The position numbers and the translations under genes are program-made. This document shows positions 58,896-64,000 of a stretch of DNA of 64,000 nucleotides, in pieces (the stretch's first letter is position 1; each line of letters opens with the position of its first letter). The DNA comes from Takifugu bimaculatus (taxonomy: Eukaryota; Chordata; Actinopteri; Tetraodontiformes; Tetraodontidae). The notes below the pieces were generated by a model. The model was given only the letters and a program-made list of their open reading frames with translations. It did no database searches and was not told the origin of the DNA. Location of the stretch: assembly GCA_004026145.2 (NCBI GenBank), contig CP034975.1, positions 19,684,191 through 19,748,190 on the forward strand, written 5' to 3'.

Positions 58896-59456
58896 TTACC
58901 AGTGAGTGAAATGCAAAATGAGCAGAAACAAAGAGAACTTCAGGGTCGGTGTCTCTGCAGGATCATCTCCAGATTGGGTGGGTGCGTTTCCTTCATTCAT
59001 ACAACTGATGTGGAAACCATCACCTCTGAACCCCTGTTTGCGGTGATTGTCGTGGCCATTGGAGGGCTCTCCGACATTCTGGCTGTTCCTCCTGAAGGAG
59101 TCCCTGAACCTCCTGGAGAGGCGCTCCGACATGTTCCTCACCAGCTGTTTCACTCTGCGCTCCTTCAGCTTCATCAATCCCACATCGTCCTCCAGCTCCT
59201 TGGGCGGCACGTCGATGTTCCCCGTGTACCACAACACCCACCAGATCAGGCTGAGGAAGATGATGATGGCCCCCACGTAGATGAACAAGTCGTGAAAGAA
59301 GAGCCCTCCGAACACCCCCACCATGATGACCATGACGCCGAGTATGTCGTGGGCCAGGGCGAACCAAAACAGGCACATGCAGCGGCCGACCCCGCTGTAG
59401 CTCCTCTCCATAGCCACTTCTACCTGTACAGGGGCTGAGCCAGTGGCAGCGGACAT
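58896..59456 (-). CDS. tmem238: TMEM238-family two-helix membrane protein
   Basis: This is a 186-residue protein of unknown biochemical function in one uninterrupted coding exon. After a short N-terminus come helix 1 (about residues 26-50, LFWFALAHDILGVMVIMVGV), a short FFHDLFIY loop, and helix 2 (about 57-77, GAIIIFLSLIWWVLWYTGNI). The loop and the WWVxWYTGNI-VP block are the hallmark of the TMEM238/TMEM238L family. The C-terminus is basic (RRVKQLVRNMSERLSRRFRD) and then Ser/Asn-rich. I chose the ATG at 59454-59456 because it has A at -3 and fits the family's short N-terminus. An in-frame Met at 59559-59561 would add 35 unremarkable residues. Whether it is orthologous to TMEM238 or TMEM238L is undecided; adjacency to a PIRT-like gene favours TMEM238L. 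The last ~20 residues look unlike the family. Confidence 0.85.
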   Translation of the reverse strand: MSAATGSAPVQVEVAMERSYSGVGRCMCLFWFALAHDILGVMVIMVGVFGGLFFHDLFIYVGAIIIFLSLIWWVLWYTGNIDVPPKELEDDVGLMKLKERRVKQLVRNMSERLSRRFRDSFRRNSQNVGEPSNGHDNHRKQGFRGDGFHISCMNEGNAPTQSGDDPAETPTLKFSLFLLILHFTHW

Positions 59457-59734
59457 GGTCCAAACAGGTGTGGGAGACAGTCCAAGAAGGCAGCCGGTGT
59501 TCTGTCTGAATCCAGATGTTGGAAAGTGCAACAGGTGTGCGTTGAGAGAAAGGCATGACACAACCTGCTGCGGCCAAAGTACAAGCTGCCTCAGGGTTAT
59601 CAGCCTGTTATAAAAAGGGTCAAATCAAGTCAAACAATCACGATGAAAATGTACTTTGACAGAAGTGAAAATCCCACATAAACACCGGCGGGCTGAAACT
59701 CCCAGTGTCTCATGTTTAACCTATTTAAAGGATG

Positions 59735-59750
59735 TTTATTGTTATTTATT
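59735..59750 (-). terminator. Candidate polyadenylation signals after PIRT-like gene
   Basis: Two minus-strand AATAAA hexamers ten bases apart, 160-175 nt downstream of the PIRT-like stop and upstream of the TMEM238 start. Confidence 0.3.
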
Positions 59751-59910
59751 AAAATGTGTGCACAGGAAAATCCCCATATATCCCAATCTTCCATATAGGT
59801 ATTTCAGAAATATACAAATAGTCAATAATCACTTCATTTGAGCAGTATGGAACTATTAAAAATGATGTAAACAGTAGTTATGCCAAATATATATGCTTGA
59901 TTAAGTTCCA

Positions 59911-60330
59911 TCAGGAGGCATTTGTGTTACAGTCATTCCCAGCATAACTGTAGCTTTTCCTTCTCTGCTTCTCCCTCAGGGTGGGGGCATCCATACCAAC
60001 CCCATCACCACCAAAATCAGCCCCATAATAACACCCCCTTCCCCAGGAGGAAGACAAGCCCACAGCAGATGCCAAACACCCCATCACCATCATGATGGAT
60101 TTGTGGAGGTGGGCCCAGCCTGGAGGGTAGTGGGGAGGGTCCGGAAACGGTCTGTCCCCCCCATCAGGAGCTGAACTTGCTCGGCCAGTTTCTATTATTT
60201 CTCCACCCTGAGAATGAGCTGCCCAGGCCTCAAAACATCCTGGTTTTCTACCATTTAAGCCCCCGTAGCCTCCCTGATGGCCACGCGGAGGGGAGCTTTC
60301 TGCACAACTGAATCTGTGGATGATACACGT
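59911..60330 (-). pseudogene. PIRT-like two-helix membrane protein, frame-broken
   Basis: PIRT is a small two-helix membrane protein that binds phosphoinositides and modulates TRP channels. Here a Gly/Pro-rich N-terminus (GGEIIETGRASSAPDGGDRP then PFPDPPHYPPGWAHLHKSIM) leads into a hydrophobic stretch spread over three frames: HKSIMMVMG, then VFGICCGLVFLLGKG, then GVIMGLILVVMGLVWMP, then LREKQRRKSYSY and a TGA at 59911. The last two blocks resemble the PIRT end (GLMMLVCGLVWVP, KKKQKHRQK, from memory). Each switch coincides with a homopolymer one base short: plus-strand C4 at 60079-60082, C5 at 60034-60038 and G5 at 59983-59987. The loop between helices is shorter than in human PIRT. The 5' end is uncertain, with a (CA)n tract just upstream. 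It is either a decayed gene or an intact gene with sequencing indels. Confidence 0.5.
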
Positions 60331-60341
60331 ACTTCCAGATA

Positions 60342-60376
60342 CCCCCCCCCACACACACACACACACACACACACAC
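60342..60376. repeat. C9 plus (CA)n
   Basis: Run of C followed by about thirteen AC units, just upstream of the PIRT-like frame. Confidence 0.95.
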
Positions 60377-60377
60377 C

Positions 60378-60982
60378 TGATACTCTTCCACAAGACCTAA
60401 AGAAACCTGCTGTTCTGTGATAACCCACGGACCTCCAGAATATTCAACTGTTGTATGGAACAGATGAACAGATGCAAAAGAACACAAAGTGTGAGCAGCA
60501 GCACACTTCTAATATAATCACAAGACTGGTCACATGACAGCAAACACCACTCCAGGTTAAGTATTGACACGTGGATGAAATTTATTATGGAAACTGAGAT
60601 AAAAAGTTACAACAGTGATCTTTAACAGGAGTCAAATGTTTATTTTTATGATTTTCAGTGATAAGGTCACATTTAAATCGATATCTTGTGATGGACATAT
60701 AACGTAGCATGCTTAGAAATTGAATTTATTACATTTAAACATTTGCAGCTCCGTTTATCTTTGAACCCAGAATCTTCCAAGAGCTGCGTCACTGGTTTTA
60801 ATGTCGTGGCTCAGCGGTGCGCGCTGCCAGCTTCCAGGGGACAAAGACATCCAAAGATCATTCCTGGGGACCTTTACCTTCAGGTTTATACTCAGAGGAG
60901 GAATACAGGCTAAATTCATCAACTGCTGTAGGAAAAAGCAAATGTAGGAAATGTCCATGTAGCAAAACTGACAAGCAGAGAA
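60378..60982. other. Intergenic and RSL1D1 3' UTR
   Basis: No coding potential recognised. Includes the RSL1D1 3' UTR down to about 60.7 kb if the AATAAA at 60725 is used. Confidence 0.55.
60725..60730 (-). terminator. Candidate RSL1D1 polyadenylation signal
   Basis: First AATAAA on the minus strand after the RSL1D1 stop, about 255 nt downstream. Placement by motif only. Confidence 0.45.
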
Positions 60983-61123
60983 TCATTTCACTTTAGGCAC
61001 TTTTCTTCTGACTTTGGAGTCCATCTTGCTGGCTTTTTTAGTCAGTTTGTTTGTTGTTTTGGATGCCTGCTTCCTCACAGGGGCTCTGGAGGCTTTCTCC
61101 AGTGGCTGCTTCTTGGAAGATTT
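60983..61123 (-). CDS. RSL1D1: RSL1D1 exon 9, stop codon
   Basis: 141 bp with acceptor ttttctag, ending in TGA at 60983-60985. It encodes a very basic tail (KSSKKQPLEKASRAPVRKQA through KVRRKVPKVK), a likely nucleolar and RNA-binding extension. Confidence 0.92.
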   Translation of the reverse strand, partial: KSSKKQPLEKASRAPVRKQASKTTNKLTKKASKMDSKVRRKVPKVK

Positions 61124-63254
61124 CTAGAAAAATGTTAGAAGAGAAAGAAAAAAGGAGGTCAAGCGCAATATTCCAGTTGAAATCTTTTGATTAGTTTAAA
61201 AACACGAGAGCAGGGAACTGACTTTCAGTTTAGGCTTTTTAACAGGTGTTGCTATGGGAACCAGCTGTGGAATATCTTCTTCTTCCTCCTCTTGCTTTTC
61301 CTGTTTCGTCTTTACATCTGCCTTTTCATCCTTTACTTCCTCTTTGGCTTCAGTTGCCTGGAAACAGTCATTATTTGATATTTTAATATTCTTATTTGAG
61401 GATGCAAATATTAAAATAAAAGACATTGCTATCAAATAGACTGGATTTACAAGGTCTTATTAATTAGCTTTAATGCCTTTGTCTCTCGATAAAATACCAT
61501 TTTCACACCATATAGCGCCACCCGGCCTAAGGAGCCCCACTCAAACAGTTCTAAATTTGCCCTTGGAGAAACCTGGTCTCACCTCTCCGCTGGAAGTTTT
61601 TGGTTTTTTCTTTGTTGGCTCATAGAGGTGGCTCAGCTCTGAGTTGTAGATGGGCAGAGCCACTGACTCCTGACTCTTTAGGTGGATGACCTTCATCACT
61701 GACCCATCCTGTTAAAAATGGATGGAACAGAGTCAGATAACAGTGTGGGGGAAACTCTAAAAATATTCCAGGGTGTATTCAAACACACAGAACGAACCAC
61801 CCTCTGGTCCTCCGCACTCACCATACGGATTTTTTCCATTACAGTCTTGACGGCTGCTTCAATGTTTTCAGTCACCTCATCTGCCGTCATTCCAGAGTGG
61901 CCAATTCGCGCCATGCTGCAGGACAGGAAGATCATGTCAAACGTGGCCTAGTGCACCATCATGTCAAAAGAACATTCTTAACATTATAATGTGTCAAAGG
62001 TGTAGAGACAGGCTCCACGGGAAGAGGAGGTCCATCTGGATTTACAGTGAATCGCTATAGCACCATCTGTTACCCAAACTGACCACTTAACAGAGTCCAT
62101 TGGGTTGCTGAGGTGCAAAGAGTTAACAAATGATTTCCATTAGGAAAACAATTAACAGACCAATTGATCTCACCAACAACAGCCTTTCTTGGTAACCTTT
62201 AAGTTGGTACCCTGGACCAAGCGCTGGATGTCTCTGGCCAAATTCTTGCTCTGCAGGTTTACACACAGTGGCTCTCTGGTAAAATCATTAAATAAAACAA
62301 ATAATGCTGAGAATAATTGCACAGCAGCATCACAACCTACAGCTGAAAACACAGATGTATCGTGGTATAAGAGTAGCTAAAAACAAAGGAAAAACTTACT
62401 TCTTCCTCTCATAGAAGTGTTTACCAAGGTGAGAGGGCAGCAGGCGGCGGATGCGGTCGTCTGAAAGGAACATGTCAAAGTTACCTAGAAGACGCCGTTT
62501 GGCTTCAAATGGTTTATACTCTGTCTTCAGGGCTTTGTATGGGATGATCTGCACAGAATCCACACACAGCAACAGACTTATTATTAAAATCCAGTTGAGT
62601 TGCACATTTTTGCACCGGAGACAAGACTATACCTCCGTGATACTGCTGACTCCCTTTTCCTCCAGCAGCCTTTTATAAAACCTCTGGGTCTGTTCTGGGG
62701 TCATCTGGGGCTCATCTCTGGTGAACAGGCAAATATCATCTGTTTCACTTCGATGTTTATGAGGCAGGGGTCTGGAGATAAAGGAGTGAAAGGGGTTCTG
62801 GTGAGTAATAGCCACATTCGCCTTTAATCATCTGTCTGCTGGACTCACATGCGGATGGTCTGAGACCGTCGAGGGATCCTCCATAAGGTAAAGAGCAGGC
62901 CGAACTGCTGGTGGTCGTCCGAGAGCAGAGGCTGACGGTTCGGCTTGGTTTGGGTCTTCAAAAAAGCCTGTAAGGCTTGGACGGCCTTTTTAACCTGACA
63001 AGACATTACAGTTAAGACATAAATTATGCAAAACCACACCGCCATTCATCGCTTTAATCAGGCTAGTACATGTTAGCTACTTGTTAGCAAAAGAGCAAGG
63101 GCCAGCTACACTGAGTGTGCCGTCAATTAAAAGAGCGATTACTTAATCCGTGTTCTAACACTCACAATAGCTGAAAAGATCATTGATACTCCCCAAAATT
63201 ATTTATTCTGCCTACCTGTGCCTGGTCCAATTCAACCTGTGCCTTTTCCGCCAT
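60983..63254 (-). CDS. RSL1D1: Ribosomal L1 domain-containing protein 1, complete
   Basis: RSL1D1 (CSIG) is a nucleolar protein with a ribosomal L1 fold, linked to ribosome biogenesis and senescence control. Nine exons splice to 1071 bp (356 residues plus TGA) with every phase closing. Recognisable blocks are DDHQQFGLLFTLWRIPRRSQ (exon 2), PHKHRSETDDICLFTRDEPQ (exon 3), YKALKTEYKPFEAKRRLLGN and FDMFLSDDRIRRLLPSHLGK (exon 4), RDIQRLVQGTNLKVTKKGCC (exon 5) and ARIGHSGMTADEVTENIEAA (exon 6). The L1 domain spans roughly residues 20-250. An acidic patch (EEEEED, about 288-293) and a Lys/Arg-rich tail (311-356), a likely nucleolar signal, follow. It is shorter than the human ~490-residue protein, mainly at the C-terminus. 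The start ATG has a strong context (G at -3, G at +4). Confidence 0.97.
61223..61357 (-). CDS. RSL1D1: RSL1D1 exon 8
   Basis: 135 bp with acceptor gtttccag and donor gtcagttccc. It encodes ATEAKEEVKDEKADVKTKQE, then an acidic EEEEED run and PQLVPIATPVKKPKLK. Low-complexity C-terminal region. Confidence 0.9.
61583..61708 (-). CDS. RSL1D1: RSL1D1 exon 7
   Basis: 126 bp with acceptor tttaacag and donor gtgagaccag. It encodes DGSVMKVIHLKSQESVALPI through KKKPKTSSGE. The H-KS-ESVALPIY segment closes the L1 domain. Confidence 0.94.
61822..61915 (-). CDS. RSL1D1: RSL1D1 exon 6
   Basis: 94 bp with acceptor tcctgcag and donor gtgagtgcgg. It encodes MARIGHSGMTADEVTENIEA through MEKIRM. The R-IGH-GM block is typical of L1-domain proteins. 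Phase 0 out. Confidence 0.95.
62174..62275 (-). CDS. RSL1D1: RSL1D1 exon 5
   Basis: 102 bp with acceptor ttttaccag and donor gtgagatcaa. It encodes EPLCVNLQSKNLARDIQRLV through KKGCC. Two bases out, completing Cys with exon 6. Confidence 0.95.
62400..62548 (-). CDS. RSL1D1: RSL1D1 exon 4
   Basis: 149 bp with acceptor ctgtgcag and donor gtaagttttt. It encodes IIPYKALKTEYKPFEAKRRL through GKHFYERK, containing the LSDDRIRRLLP core of the L1 fold. Two bases out. Confidence 0.96.
62633..62771 (-). CDS. RSL1D1: RSL1D1 exon 3
   Basis: 139 bp with acceptor tatctccag and donor gtatagtctt. It encodes PLPHKHRSETDDICLFTRDE through LLEEKGVSSITE. Phase 0 out. Confidence 0.95.
62849..62994 (-). CDS. RSL1D1: RSL1D1 exon 2
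   Basis: 146 bp with acceptor cttgtcag and donor gtgagtcc. It encodes VKKAVQALQAFLKTQTKPNR through RRSQTIR, the beginning of the L1 domain. Leaves with two bases. Confidence 0.95.
63216..63254 (-). CDS. RSL1D1: RSL1D1 exon 1
   Basis: 39 coding bases, MAEKAQVELDQAQ, with donor gtaggcagaa. Leaves in phase 0. Confidence 0.94.
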
Positions 63255-64000
63255 GCCGTCTGCTTCACGTGTAAACTAGTGTCACGCATGCGCAGTTGGG
63301 GCCTACAGCGTCATACTTTCTTCTTTGGCGATTTACGGGTAAAGTATATGCTGTATTACTGCCACCTTGTGGAAATACGGGTAAATATCTCAGACTCTCC
63401 ACTAAATATGATTGGTTAACCGTTTAGATAAGAATGAGCACAAATGTCACCTAGATACATCAGTTTCATTTTAAAAAAATCCCTAAAAGTATAAAGCATC
63501 ATCTACTGAATTACCTAAATGATTCTTGGCTGTTTGCTGTTTTTGTTAAGAAAAAGTTAAATCATTGATAAAACCGGATAGTGACTGATCAAATCTTTGT
63601 CAAAGACAAAAACGAATACACCTTTCTCTTGCAGAATGACGGTTTATTTTCACTTTAAATGGTGTAATAGCCACGTGTGTCGGTTTGTGACTGTCCATTG
63701 TTCATCTGAGAAGTGTGTGAGCTCAAACTTTAGTGGGATGTGCAGAGACCAAGCTAGACATTTCGGTATAACAATTATTAATATCCAAATAAAATGTCCA
63801 CTGGATACTTAATTTCACTCTGGAAAAAGGAGATCAACTGTGTTCTGACCCCTGCTTTTCTGCAGAATGTTAACATTAACATTTTTCCTCCCCTGCTTCA
63901 TCGACACTGCATCTGTCTCCTTTCTACAACAATTGGCGTGGCCCACCGTCAGTGCCAGGGGAGCACAGGAAGGGACGAGTAGCTACATTAGTGGCATAGC
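63255..64000. other. RSL1D1 promoter side and right flank
   Basis: The first ~100 bp include the NRF1-like site. The rest to the right edge shows no exon that I recognise. GSPT1, the human neighbour, is not visible. Confidence 0.6.
63283..63294. promoter_or_regulatory. NRF1-like site in RSL1D1 promoter
   Basis: CACGCATGCGCA (reverse TGCGCATGCGTG) closely matches the palindromic NRF1 consensus and lies ~30 bp upstream of the RSL1D1 ATG. NRF1 sites are common in TATA-less housekeeping promoters. Regulation is inferred. Confidence 0.5.

Noticed and set aside
58902..59438. 178-codon open frame on the plus strand
   Set aside because: Exact antisense of the TMEM238 coding exon; its composition is explained by the membrane-protein codons on the other strand.
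59590..59625. TATA-like GTTATAAAAAGG upstream of TMEM238
   Set aside because: TATAAAA is on the plus strand, wrong orientation for the minus-strand gene.
60248..60487. Alternative N-terminus for the PIRT-like gene through the CA repeat
   Set aside because: The frame is carried by the repeat (VCVCVC) and ends in TAG before the conserved part.
1..64000. CRISPR arrays, operons, prophage or other prokaryotic systems
   Set aside because: No regularly spaced repeats with unique spacers and no prokaryotic gene organisation; the window is vertebrate nuclear DNA.

Overview
This is a vertebrate nuclear genomic window, almost certainly from a ray-finned (teleost) fish. The evidence is spliced genes with GT-AG introns, dense (GT)n/(CA)n microsatellites, and teleost-type mobile elements: hAT elements, a DIRS-like tyrosine-recombinase retroelement, a solo LTR and a zinc-finger non-LTR element. 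All recognisable host genes lie on the minus strand, so transcription runs from right to left. No operon, CRISPR array, phage or other prokaryotic feature is present.

Layout, from right (5' on the minus strand) to left. RSL1D1, a nucleolar ribosomal-L1-domain protein, lies at 60983-63254 and is complete: 9 coding exons, 356 codons, all splice phases closing. Next is a short two-helix membrane gene at about 59911-60330 that resembles PIRT but is broken by three apparent one-base losses in homopolymers. Next is a TMEM238-family two-helix membrane protein with one uninterrupted coding exon (58896-59456). Then SNX29 (RUN domain, coiled coil, PX-domain sorting nexin) starts at about 55.2 kb and runs off the left edge. 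I place 18 coding exons (1144-55163), covering the RUN domain, the acidic linker, the coiled coil and the first PX exon; the rest of PX lies outside the window.

RSL1D1 next to SNX29 recalls the human 16p13 neighbourhood, whereas TMEM238L next to PIRT recalls human 17p. Both statements are from memory. The locus may therefore preserve an ancestral combination of the two.

SNX29 exons 4, 7 and 8 each carry exactly one base too many for their flanking splice phases, while the reading on both sides of each break is family-like. Read literally the protein stops after about 82 residues. Three extra bases in SNX29 and three missing bases in the PIRT-like gene, five of the six in runs of four or more identical bases, point first to consensus-sequence indel errors. 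Genuine decay is the alternative.

The remaining ~85% is intron and intergenic DNA. It holds a decayed non-LTR retrotransposon (3880-5830), a solo LTR with target duplication (7564-8027), a 489-bp hAT MITE with a perfect 8-bp target duplication (35887-36375), a DIRS-like remnant (36720-38040), an 873-bp deleted hAT with a second palindromic MITE inside it (50549-51421), LINE tails, many microsatellites, several perfect palindromes, and possible but untested conserved noncoding blocks. I found no clearly new multi-gene system. The points most worth checking are the SNX29 frame breaks, the PIRT-like locus and its synteny, and the hairpin beyond the TMEM238 stop codon.
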